Shown: positions 1 through 5,962 of the stretch, piece after piece
Layout: the number at the start of each line of letters is the position of its first letter
How positions within the stretch are numbered: position 1 is the stretch's first letter
Source: Bacteroidia bacterium
GTDB lineage: Bacteria; Bacteroidota; Bacteroidia; Cytophagales; Cyclobacteriaceae
DNA: 7,062 bases
Direction: 5' to 3'
Assembly: GCA_025356795.1 (NCBI GenBank)
Contig: JANXRR010000552.1
Span: 1-7,062 of the forward strand
Notes under the pieces: generated by a model
What the model was told of the DNA's origin: nothing
The model's input: the letters and a program-made list of their open reading frames with translations, nothing else
Database searches by the model: none
Translations under genes and position numbers: made by a program

Positions 1-438
1 GGGCAATTAGCCTATGGTTTTACAGCGTTAGATACCTTATCTGAAGTAAAGCCAGTGCTTTATAAAATGCAAATCGATGGACAGTCAGTTAATGAAAATG
101 GCGTTTCACTCTCCGTTACAAACATTGGAAGTATTGGCATCAGCGATTATGCCCTGCTACCTCATATTAAAATTGATGATGGTTTGTTTGACGTAATATT
201 GCTTGATCATGCGGATTTTATTTCCATGCTGAGAATTGCAGGAAGCACTCTCTTGCAAACCGAATCGAATGTGTTAAAAAGATGGAAGTGTAAAGAAATT
301 TTAATCGACTTAAATAAAAATCAAAGCTTCATACTGGATGATAGGGAAATGAAGGCAAGGCTTATTAAAATCATCATAATACCTAACAGCTTAAATATTT
401 TAATTCCTTCAAGAAAATATTTGAATGATGTTCGCTAA
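1..438 (+). CDS. YegS/BmrU-type lipid (diacylglycerol) kinase, C-terminal part, 5' truncated by window edge
   Basis: Frame 1 is open from the first base, so this is the last 145 residues of a longer protein (family members are about 290-320 residues); the GTG at 55 is internal, not the start. The visible part matches the C-terminal beta-rich lobe of the diacylglycerol kinase/YegS/sphingosine kinase fold. It shows the conserved block around residues 50-65 (P-I-DDGLFDVILL, the family's P-x-DDGxLDV) and ends with the usual I-I-P-x-S-L-x-I-L-I-P strand. Family members phosphorylate diacylglycerol or related lipids at the inner membrane face. The nucleotide-binding GGDGT motif would lie upstream and cannot be seen. 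Where the family has a DGE motif carrying the catalytic glutamate, this protein reads D-D-R-E. The stop codon lies inside the next gene (14-nt overlap), which suggests translational coupling. The family call is firm; the exact substrate is unknown. Confidence 0.85.
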   Translation, partial: GQLAYGFTALDTLSEVKPVLYKMQIDGQSVNENGVSLSVTNIGSIGISDYALLPHIKIDDGLFDVILLDHADFISMLRIAGSTLLQTESNVLKRWKCKEILIDLNKNQSFILDDREMKARLIKIIIIPNSLNILIPSRKYLNDVR

Positions 439-964
439 AATAAAGAGCTTAATCCGTATTGAGAATATTTTTTTTCAAAAAGCTTTTGACACTATTCACA
501 GCTATTGGAAAGGCTTGCCAACATTAAAAAGAAGCCAGATTACAGCTGATTTATTTTTAGGTAGCCAATATAATTTAATTGGTTTGGAGAAACTTAAGGC
601 TTTAGGCGTAACTGCAATTGTGAACATGAGAACTCACGATGTGTATGGAGGCGCTGCTCATCAAGGCATTAAATATCTTCATTTGCCAACGGACGATAAC
701 ACCCCACCCTCTCTTCGTGATTTAATAACGGGAGCAGAGTTTGTAGATAATGAAATTAAAAAGAGAGGTAAAGTATACATTCATTGCCGGCAAGGTCTGG
801 GAAGAGGACCTACCATGACTATTGCTTACCTTATAAAAGCTGGAACAACTTTCGATGATGCTTTTCATTTGGTTAAAAAGGTAAGACCATTTATCAACCC
901 AAGACCTTCCCAGATTGTCCGCTTAAAAGAACTTCAAATTTATTTTAGTACCACTCACCAGTAA
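425..964 (+). CDS. Dual-specificity (tyrosine-type) protein/lipid phosphatase
   Basis: A 179-residue protein with a DSP (cysteine phosphatase) fold. The active-site loop is H-C-R-Q-G-L-G-R at residues 120-127, giving nucleophile Cys121 and phosphate-binding Arg127. The likely general acid is Asp90 or Asp91 in LPTDDNTPP, about 30 residues before the cysteine as usual. The residue after Arg127 is Gly, where many family members have Ser/Thr. There is no signal peptide or obvious membrane helix, so it is probably cytoplasmic, although residues 1-30 are basic and amphipathic. Two consecutive ATG codons (425 and 428) are possible starts; both lie inside the end of the lipid-kinase gene, implying one transcript. 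By analogy with DSP-type phospholipid phosphatases such as PTPMT1 (known), the neighbour suggests a phospholipid or inositol-phosphate substrate (inference). A phosphoprotein substrate is also possible. Confidence 0.9.
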   Translation: MMFAKIKSLIRIENIFFQKAFDTIHSYWKGLPTLKRSQITADLFLGSQYNLIGLEKLKALGVTAIVNMRTHDVYGGAAHQGIKYLHLPTDDNTPPSLRDLITGAEFVDNEIKKRGKVYIHCRQGLGRGPTMTIAYLIKAGTTFDDAFHLVKKVRPFINPRPSQIVRLKELQIYFSTTHQ

Positions 965-1042
965 AATATGTAACAAGTTTGAAAAAATTATAATAGTTGG
1001 CATTAATAAATACCTAACCTTTGCTAAACAAATAATAAGAAG

Positions 1043-1164
1043 TAATTGTGGTTTATATACCACAATTAAATGATGTGAAGCACACACTTCATCAGAGATA
1101 TGGTTTTAGGTATAGGTTTTAAATTTGAAAATGCATCTTTGTGAAAATGGGATGCATTTTTTTT
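1043..1164 (+). ncRNA. Possible small RNA or structured 3' UTR: hairpins ending in a terminator
   Basis: Between the phosphatase gene and the next gene there are three inverted repeats in a row. The first is a perfect 10-bp stem (1043-1052 with 1059-1068, 6-nt loop). The second is a short TGAAG/CTTCA stem (1076-1080 with 1087-1091). The third is the terminator stem described separately. This arrangement fits either a small stable RNA with its own terminator or a structured 3' end of the kinase-phosphatase transcript. I see no convincing promoter just upstream, and it does not match an RNA family I can name. Confidence 0.3.
1128..1164 (+). terminator. Intrinsic terminator
   Basis: A 10-bp perfect stem (AAAATGCATC at 1128-1137, GATGCATTTT at 1151-1160) with a 13-nt loop is followed directly by more T residues, giving a run of eight T (1157-1164). 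It would end the transcript of the lipid kinase/phosphatase pair, or of a small RNA starting in the intergenic region. The stem has few GC pairs, as is common in AT-rich Bacteroidota. Confidence 0.7.
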
Positions 1165-1265
1165 AATAACCTGTGATTTATGTAATTTCTTTAATCGCAC
1201 CAATAACATATTAAATTTTGTTATTCTTCAATTTTGTTTCAATATCAACCACACAACAATTTATT

Positions 1266-1421
1266 ATGGGAAATCTACTTTATACAATCGCGGTTATTTT
1301 AGTTATAATTTGGGCTATTGGATATTTGGGTTACAATTCAGGAGGTATTATTCATATCCTATTAGTGATTGCTATCATCGCAGTTCTATTCAGAGTTATT
1401 CAAGGAAGAAGACCTATCTAA
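1266..1421 (+). CDS. lmo0937-like small membrane protein (DUF5670 type)
   Basis: A 51-residue hydrophobic protein starting at ATG 1266. It has a first membrane helix at about residues 4-22 (IAVILVIIWAIGYLG), a glycine-rich turn (YNSGGIIH), a second helix at about 29-43, and a basic tail GRRPI. Its length, two helices, the central GG-I-H motif and the R-x-I-Q-G-R-R-P ending match the lmo0937 family of mini membrane proteins, widespread in Bacteroidota and Firmicutes. Their function is unknown, though they often sit among stress-response genes. A TTG at 1218 would add 16 polar, unconserved residues, so I prefer the ATG. No Shine-Dalgarno sequence is visible. Confidence 0.85.
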   Translation: MGNLLYTIAVILVIIWAIGYLGYNSGGIIHILLVIAIIAVLFRVIQGRRPI

Positions 1422-1756
1422 ACTACAGACTTGAAGATACTATGTGCTATGTGGCGACTAAGAAATTTTTAACCCATGATTGGCCGTTCGTCAAAGATTT
1501 CAACTGTATCATCATTTAGGTAATACAAATGGAAGGATGTGAGCAACTCAACAGTCCTGGGGCAATGTAGATTGAACATGGCATTAGGGGCGGAGGAAGA
1601 AGTCGTCACTAAAATAACAGAACTTTTTATTTAATAATTTCACTCCCTTTGCTTCTATAAAATACTAACAGAGCAATCTGATAAAATGACTGAAAACCAA
1701 CAACATGTTTTTGTGCGTGATTACTTTACCAAACCCAACTGCTTAAAACTATAATT
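1422..1756. other. 335-nt gene-free stretch, nothing recognisable
   Basis: I find no convincing gene, RNA or strong hairpin here on either strand. Only very short open frames exist (for example 18 codons from ATG 1578). Its composition is less AT-rich in places (1540-1610) than the surrounding intergenic DNA, which could mean decayed coding sequence, but I cannot identify a parent gene. It must contain the promoter of the gene starting at 1757 if that gene is transcribed separately. Confidence 0.5.
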
Positions 1757-1978
1757 ATGAAAATAAAATCTGCAGGTATAACTTTTATAGTGTTAGGAAT
1801 CCTTTTGATTGGATATACTAGCTTTAATTTTGTGACAACCGAAAAAGTGGTTGATCTGGGGCCGCTTAAAATCGAAAGAGAAAAGAATCATTTCTTTCAT
1901 TGGCCTCCTGTGGTGGGCGGATTGCTGGTACTCGGTGGGATTGTACTTTTGGTAAGTGGTAGAAAAAATACTGATTGA
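1757..1978 (+). CDS. Small two-helix membrane protein, function unknown
   Basis: A 73-residue protein. Helix 1 is at about residues 6-26 (AGITFIVLGILLIGYTSF). A polar segment follows at 27-50, containing TTEKVVDLGPLKIEREKNH. Helix 2 is at about 51-68 (PVVGGLLVLGGIVLLVSG), with a short charged tail. The K-V-V-D-L-G-P-L-K-I linker resembles a group of small hypothetical membrane proteins I associate with Bacteroidota; I know no assigned function. The two ends are likely on the same membrane side with the linker on the other. The ATG follows an A/T-rich stretch with no Shine-Dalgarno, as in its neighbours. The open frame on the opposite strand is a shadow with no domain features. Confidence 0.75.
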   Translation: MKIKSAGITFIVLGILLIGYTSFNFVTTEKVVDLGPLKIEREKNHFFHWPPVVGGLLVLGGIVLLVSGRKNTD

Positions 1979-2076
1979 CAATAGCAAAACGAGATATAGA
2001 TTAAGAGACTTTTGCTAAATGGTAAAAGGCTAACTCCCCTTACTATCAGTAAATTTATAAAATTGCACGGATGAGA

Positions 2077-2350
2077 TTAAGAAAAATATAACTCAAAAGC
2101 TATGATTTTTGTTTCAAACGTATCGGCCAGCACAGTCTCACACTTCTTGACCAGCTCTTCCTCAAAAGTGGTATTCCGGTCACGGCTCGTTTAATCTCCA
2201 AGGGTACTCAGAAGTTTGTAGGGTTTTGCTGGTCTTACCGTTCTTGCGGTTGCTTCCTTTTTTCGTTCATCGGCATCCAAGTGTGACTCAAGTTCGCCTT
2301 CAAGCGCAGATTCTAATAAATGGCTGAACATGCAGTCACAGTTCAGTTTA
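2077..2350 (-). pseudogene. Decayed fragment of an IS256-family transposase
   Basis: Reading the minus strand in pieces recovers an IS256 (Mutator-like) transposase N-terminal region. First comes LLESALEGELESHLDADE (about 2315-2265). After a frame change there is NRKNGKTSKTLQTSE (about 2250-2205). After further indels and an in-frame TAA (near 2192) there is TSRDRNTTFEEELVKK (about 2187-2140), continuing as ETVLADTFETKII until a stop near 2077. The blocks fall in family order (LE..LE.EL..HL, N.RNG...KT, PRDRN..FEP..VKK). The first frameshift is near the run of T at 2257-2263. Both the true N-terminus and the catalytic DDE region are missing; a full transposase has about 400 residues. No terminal inverted repeats or target duplications could be found. 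It is non-functional. Confidence 0.8.
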
Positions 2351-2357
2351 CAGCCTT

Positions 2358-2391
2358 AAAAAAAAAGCGGAAATAAATTTCCGCTTTTTTT
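2358..2391. terminator. Strong bidirectional intrinsic terminator
   Basis: A near-perfect hairpin: a run of A followed by GCGGAAA (left arm, up to 2373), a 4-nt loop, then TTTCCGC followed by seven T (right arm, 2378-2391). Because it has A residues on the left and T residues on the right, it works on both strands. On the minus strand it would end the transcript of the YtxH gene, whose stop codon is about 70 nt away. On the plus strand it would end any transcript coming from the small membrane-protein genes. Confidence 0.85.
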
Positions 2392-2461
2392 ACTCATGAT
2401 TCTAATGAGATATCTAATTAATAATATGCTTTACTTCTTAGGCTATCGACTTATCGCTTAG

Positions 2462-2725
2462 CTACGAAGAAGATTTAGCATTGTCAAAAGCATTAGCTTC
2501 GCCATTTTTAACTTCTGATCTATTCAAAGCAGATAACTTCAATGACTGAAATTGATCCTTTCCCTCCACCAACAATTCGCCAATTTTTTTGGCGATGTCA
2601 ACTACAGATTCTCTTAGCTTAGTTCGTAGTTGTTCCCCTTTTTCTGGCGCTATCAACATGCCAACAATCACCCCCGCTGTTGCAGCTCCCACTATTCCCA
2701 AAATAATATTCGTTGAATTTTTCAT
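2462..2725 (-). CDS. YtxH-domain membrane protein
   Basis: An 87-residue protein with one N-terminal membrane helix (about residues 6-26, NIILGIVGAATAGVIVGMLI) running straight into the YtxH signature A-P-E-K-G-E-Q-L-R (26-34). A charged amphipathic helix follows (35-62), then a polar tail rich in Asn/Ser. YtxH (GvpP-like) proteins are small envelope proteins, often induced by general stress; the molecular role is not established. The start ATG (2725-2723) is preceded by T/A-rich sequence without a Shine-Dalgarno. The gene is followed by the bidirectional terminator, and about 200 nt separate it from the upstream TonB-C gene, so it is probably transcribed alone. Confidence 0.88.
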   Translation of the reverse strand: MKNSTNIILGIVGAATAGVIVGMLIAPEKGEQLRTKLRESVVDIAKKIGELLVEGKDQFQSLKLSALNRSEVKNGEANAFDNAKSSS

Positions 2726-2929
2726 GCCTTTTATTATTTATTTTGTTTGTGTAAAGTTCACTAACGTGTAAAGATAACTTTTATACTCACCGTTAAATAT
2801 TTTATAACATTCACGTTTGATATAAATAAAAGCCCAAAAGAATTGCTAACCTGATTTTATTCTGAAAAGTAGATCTTGAGGGCAACGTGAAATTAGTCAA
2901 TGGATTTAAAAAAAATAAGACTTAACAAC
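2726..2929. other. Intergenic region upstream of the YtxH gene
   Basis: A 204-nt AT-rich gap between two minus-strand genes. It should hold the YtxH promoter and the 3' end of the TonB-C transcript. On the minus strand TATCTTTA (2776-2769) is one base off the Bacteroidota -7 consensus TAnnTTTG, but there is no TTG at the right distance, so I do not call a promoter. No clear terminator hairpin follows the TonB-C stop codon. Confidence 0.4.
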
Positions 2930-3511
2930 TTACTCTAATTTAAAGGAGATAGGTAAACTAAAGCCTACTTCTACAGGCTTACCATGCTGTCGTCCTGGTT
3001 TCCATTTAGGCATAGAAGTAACTACACGAATTGCTTCATCGCGCAAACTTTGATCAACATCTTCACCCACAGCATCAGTTGAAACAACTTCGCGTACGGC
3101 ACCATTTTCTGAAACAACAAAATCTACGAATACTGTTCCTTCAACTCCATTTTCTTGTGCTTGCTTAGGATAGATAATGTTCTTACTCAAGTATTTATTC
3201 ATTGCATCATCGCCACCTATAAATGAGGGCCCTACTTCGGCTTTCAAATAAATTATTTTACCTGCGGCATCAGTATAGGTACTTGATTTCTTGATACGTT
3301 CTTCCAAATCCAGCTTTCTTTTTTCTTCTCTTTCAACTCTCATCTTTTCTACCGCTACTCTTTTTTCAGCAGCACTTAATACAGGTTTTTCAACTTCCAC
3401 TTGTGGCGCAATCTCTACCTCCTCCTTATACGCTTTTTCTTTTTTCGGCTCACAAGCTTGTATACTTAACAATGAGGCCAATAGGGTTAAAACAGTTACA
3501 TTTTTTTTCAT
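2930..3511 (-). CDS. Lipoprotein with TonB C-terminal domain
   Basis: A 193-residue protein. Residues 1-20 are a lipoprotein signal (Lys-Lys start, hydrophobic TLLASLLS, then I-Q-A-Cys20). A proline/glutamate-rich and then strongly charged segment (about 21-75, with many Glu/Lys/Arg, probably helical) acts as a stalk. The C-terminal half (about 95-193) is a TonB_C domain: YPKQAQENGVEGTVFVDFVV, then a D-x-S-L-R-D-E-A-I-R-V-V helix, M-P-K-W-K-P-G and a final beta strand. Ordinary TonB is held by an inner-membrane helix and works with ExbB/ExbD to energise outer-membrane receptors. This protein has a lipid anchor instead, and no exbB/exbD gene is nearby. It may be a periplasmic binding or scaffold variant rather than an energy transducer (inference). 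The domain call is firm, the role unknown. Confidence 0.85.
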   Translation of the reverse strand: MKKNVTVLTLLASLLSIQACEPKKEKAYKEEVEIAPQVEVEKPVLSAAEKRVAVEKMRVEREEKRKLDLEERIKKSSTYTDAAGKIIYLKAEVGPSFIGGDDAMNKYLSKNIIYPKQAQENGVEGTVFVDFVVSENGAVREVVSTDAVGEDVDQSLRDEAIRVVTSMPKWKPGRQHGKPVEVGFSLPISFKLE

Positions 3512-3648
3512 TTTTATGGTTTTTGGTTATTTGATTATCTATAGGAAGTAAATACTTGTGCCATTGAAAAATGTAGTGTGATGAAAAGAATAATGTGTCC
3601 TGTATTAAAATACTGTGGAAAATTCCCTACAATAATCTCTCTTTATTT

Positions 3649-3670
3649 TAAAGAATGGTTCCATTCTTTA
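3649..3670. promoter_or_regulatory. 10-bp dyad in the divergent promoter region, candidate operator
   Basis: TAAAGAATGG, a 2-nt centre (TT), then CCATTCTTTA: a perfect inverted repeat in the 206-nt gap between the divergent TonB-C and PepSY-like genes, ending 47 nt before the PepSY-like start codon. The 2-nt spacer makes it a poor RNA hairpin but a plausible binding site for a dimeric regulator. There is no T-run, so it is not a terminator. Smaller dyads (GTATT-AA-AATAC at 3602-3613, GGAA-AA-TTCC at 3617-3626) lie just upstream. Confidence 0.4.
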
Positions 3671-3717
3671 CTTAGTAGGCTTTGCCACAACGGCACACTT
3701 CTTTTATACATAACAGT

Positions 3718-4203
3718 ATGAAATGCTTTTATTTTATTGTTAGTCTGGTATTATTAATTAACCCTATTGTATATGCTCAAGGAACAAAAGCGGTTAAAGT
3801 TTCTAAAGTTATGGAAGATTCTCAAGTAAAAATTTTAAGTAGCGACCTTATTGCTCAAATACCAGCCACTAAAGACTGCAAGTTGCTATGGGAATTAAAA
3901 GATTATGGATTCCAAGCTTCTTATAATCTTGGTTATGAGAACCACATTAGTTTATATAGTAAAGAGGGTATTTATATGGAGACGCTAAAAAAAACACCTT
4001 GGAACGAGAGCATTCCACCTACATTAAAAATGGGTTTTGATAGCAGCGACTACGGCTTATATCCTGTTGTTAGCTATTGGAAAAATATTAGTTTAGATAC
4101 GAACGATTACTTTTTAGAACTGACGGATACCGATGGGAAATCTAAAAAAGTATGGGCTGATTCAAATGGTAATTTCTTTGAGAGTCCGCTTTTTGTGAAG
4201 TAA
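3718..4203 (+). CDS. Secreted PepSY-like (BLIP-fold type) protein
   Basis: A 161-residue protein beginning MKCFYFIVSL. It has a signal peptide and a likely cleavage after VYA (residue 20, before Gln-Gly), typical of Bacteroidota exports. The mature part has two similar halves. Residues 58-90 read W-E-L-K-D-Y-G-F-Q-A-S-Y then H-I-S-L-Y-S-K-E-G-I-Y-M-E-T. Residues 97-155 read E-S-I-P-P-T-L-K, then Y-F-L-E-L-T-D, and end with V-W-A-D-S-N-G-N-F-F. This W-x-A-x-F / D-x-x-G / lP-x-x-v pattern is that of the PepSY-like (beta-lactamase-inhibitor-like) periplasmic proteins common in this phylum. Ligand and role are unknown. I chose ATG 3718 because a TTG at 3682 would put 12 polar residues before the signal peptide. 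Its stop lies only 8 nt from that of the convergent histidine kinase, with no terminator between. Confidence 0.7.
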   Translation: MKCFYFIVSLVLLINPIVYAQGTKAVKVSKVMEDSQVKILSSDLIAQIPATKDCKLLWELKDYGFQASYNLGYENHISLYSKEGIYMETLKKTPWNESIPPTLKMGFDSSDYGLYPVVSYWKNISLDTNDYFLELTDTDGKSKKVWADSNGNFFESPLFVK

Positions 4204-4211
4204 CAAATAAA

Positions 4212-5948
4212 TCAGTTAAGAAATTGATTTAATTGTATTGTAAAGGTACTGCCTACGCCCAATTCACTTTTTACTTCTATTGTTCCTCCTTGTGCCTCAA
4301 TAAACTCCTTACTAATATTTAATCCTAGACCCGTGCCTTCTTTTTTTGTACCAGGTATTCGGAAATAGCGATCAAAAATTTTATTCATGTATTGGGGCGC
4401 TATTCCTTGACCATTGTCAGTTACCGAAAAAAATATTTTACCTTGATCTTGCTTAACTCCTATCACTATAATTGAATTCTCATGAGAGTAGCGAACGGCA
4501 TTTGATATTAGATTGGTAAGAACCCAAGATGTTTTTTCACTATCTGCGAGTACACTGAGTAAAAATTCTTGAGCCTCAATTCTTAATTTAATTTTCTTTT
4601 GTTCGGCCGTAATTTTATTCGCTTGTATTGCATACTCCACTATTTCCTTTGCATCAGTAGGCACAACTGATAATTGTATACTTCCACTTTCAACTTGCGT
4701 CATGTTGAGCAACTCTCCAGTAATTTTTAGTAAACGTCCTGCATCTTCATTTATACTTTCTACTAAATTCTCTTGCTCTTCATTTAAGTTGCCAATTTGT
4801 TTGTTCTCCAATAATTGTAAACTCATTTTTATGGAAGCGATGGGAGTTTTTAATTCGTGCGATACAGTTGCAATAAAATTTGTTTTCGCAAAATCAAGCT
4901 CTTTGTATGGAGTTATATTTTGAAGTAAAATGACAAGTCCAATTGAAATCTCTTGCTTTTCACCAGTTGGGATAATGTTGATGGGTATCAACTCTTTTTC
5001 AAAATAGCTTTCTTTATTGTCAGCATAGATTTTTATGGGTTGTTTTTTGGATGTCTCTGGCGTTGATGAAACAAATAAGTCAACTATCAGTGAACGCACT
5101 AAGTCATTTTGAACTGCGATGTCTTGAATCCTTTTACCTATTACATTTTTTATTTCAAGGCTAGTAATTTTAAGTGCTTCCCCATTCATGAAAAGAATTC
5201 TCTTCTTATCATCTAATCCTATTACTGGATCACGCATATTATTTATTAGAGTTTCTATTCTTTTCTTTTCAATCATTAATTTATCAAGATTGCTTGCTTG
5301 ATATTCTTCTAATTTTTGAGCCATGGTGTTGAAGGAAGAAGCCAAGTCTCCAAATTCATCATGGGTTTCAAAATACACTCGTTCAGAATAATTTTGCAGT
5401 ACAATTTCTTGAATGCTTTTAGTTAGTTCTTTAATTGGGTTGGCGATATTGCCTGGTAGATTAATCAATAAAGTAAATGCAATTATAAAGCAACTAGTTC
5501 CAACAAGACTTACCCAAAATATAGATTTGTCGGCTGTGGTTTCTGCAATGTTACTCTTAGTTTGAATTGCCTGCATATTCAATAGCATGATATCAGTAAT
5601 ATCTTGTCGTATCGATTTCACGATTTCCAAATCATAAGGATCTTTTTTTAATCTATCAAAATCTGAGGTTAATTTTTCAGTCAATTCCTTTTCGCCAATC
5701 TCTGTAATATTGTTTTGTTGCTTTGCTAGGTTAACTTCAAAAAGTATAATTTGTTCGTACCCTGGAATTCCATTATTCAGAGCGATTAACATTTTTCTAG
5801 AATAATCGAGTGTATTATAGTTGGCTACTAAAATATTTTTGGTGTCATTTGATAATTTATAAATGAATAAACCGCTCAGCCCAGTTAATAAGACTATCAT
5901 CGAGAACAATAATCCAACACATAATATAAGTTTGGCTTTTATTTTCAT
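4212..5948 (-). CDS. HAMP-PAS sensor histidine kinase of the kdp locus
   Basis: 578 residues: membrane helix 1 (about 7-30), periplasmic sensor of about 110 residues with helical 4HB-like sequence (SNDTKNILVANYNTLDYS), helix 2 (142-163), HAMP (165-218), PAS (about 225-345), HisKA (354-420) and HATPase_c (about 470-576). The phospho-accepting histidine is His364 in TVSHELKTPI. The N box has Asn479/Asn483, the G1 box is DNGQG (511-515), the F box is at 525-530 and the G2 box is GTGLGL (538-543), so all catalytic boxes are intact. The start lies 14 nt after the KdpD stop, so the two are co-transcribed. In E. coli the KdpD sensor and kinase parts are one protein; in many Bacteroidota they are two, and this protein supplies the kinase. 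Its response regulator is not in the window. The role in the K+ response is inferred from context. Confidence 0.88.
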   Translation of the reverse strand: MKIKAKLILCVGLLFSMIVLLTGLSGLFIYKLSNDTKNILVANYNTLDYSRKMLIALNNGIPGYEQIILFEVNLAKQQNNITEIGEKELTEKLTSDFDRLKKDPYDLEIVKSIRQDITDIMLLNMQAIQTKSNIAETTADKSIFWVSLVGTSCFIIAFTLLINLPGNIANPIKELTKSIQEIVLQNYSERVYFETHDEFGDLASSFNTMAQKLEEYQASNLDKLMIEKKRIETLINNMRDPVIGLDDKKRILFMNGEALKITSLEIKNVIGKRIQDIAVQNDLVRSLIVDLFVSSTPETSKKQPIKIYADNKESYFEKELIPINIIPTGEKQEISIGLVILLQNITPYKELDFAKTNFIATVSHELKTPIASIKMSLQLLENKQIGNLNEEQENLVESINEDAGRLLKITGELLNMTQVESGSIQLSVVPTDAKEIVEYAIQANKITAEQKKIKLRIEAQEFLLSVLADSEKTSWVLTNLISNAVRYSHENSIIVIGVKQDQGKIFFSVTDNGQGIAPQYMNKIFDRYFRIPGTKKEGTGLGLNISKEFIEAQGGTIEVKSELGVGSTFTIQLNQFLN

Positions 5949-5962
5949 GGTTAGAAATTCTT

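Noticed and set aside
1015..1023. Bacteroidota -7 promoter-like TAACCTTTG (similar TAAATTTTG at 1212-1220 and TAGGCTTTG at 3676-3684)
   Set aside because: All have three instead of two bases between TA and TTTG, and none has a TTG element at the expected distance.
1218..1265. TTG at 1218 as start of the lmo0937-like gene
   Set aside because: It would add 16 polar residues ahead of the membrane helix; the ATG at 1266 fits the family length.
1310..1519. Open frame of 69 codons overlapping the lmo0937-like gene
   Set aside because: It is a frame shadow of a recognisable family member, with no domain or start context of its own.
2009..2028. Weak hairpin CTTTTGC/GTAAAAG after the 73-residue protein gene
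   Set aside because: Seven pairs with a G-T wobble and no T-run; too weak to call a terminator.
3682..3717. TTG at 3682 as start of the PepSY-like gene
   Set aside because: It would put 12 polar residues before a normal signal peptide; ATG 3718 gives a standard one.
4209..4225. Short inverted repeat AAATCA/TGATTT between the convergent stop codons
   Set aside because: Six A/T-rich pairs within coding sequence, no T-run; likely chance in AT-rich DNA.
4702..4923. Plus-strand open frame inside the histidine kinase gene
   Set aside because: It lies opposite the HisKA coding region and is a shadow.
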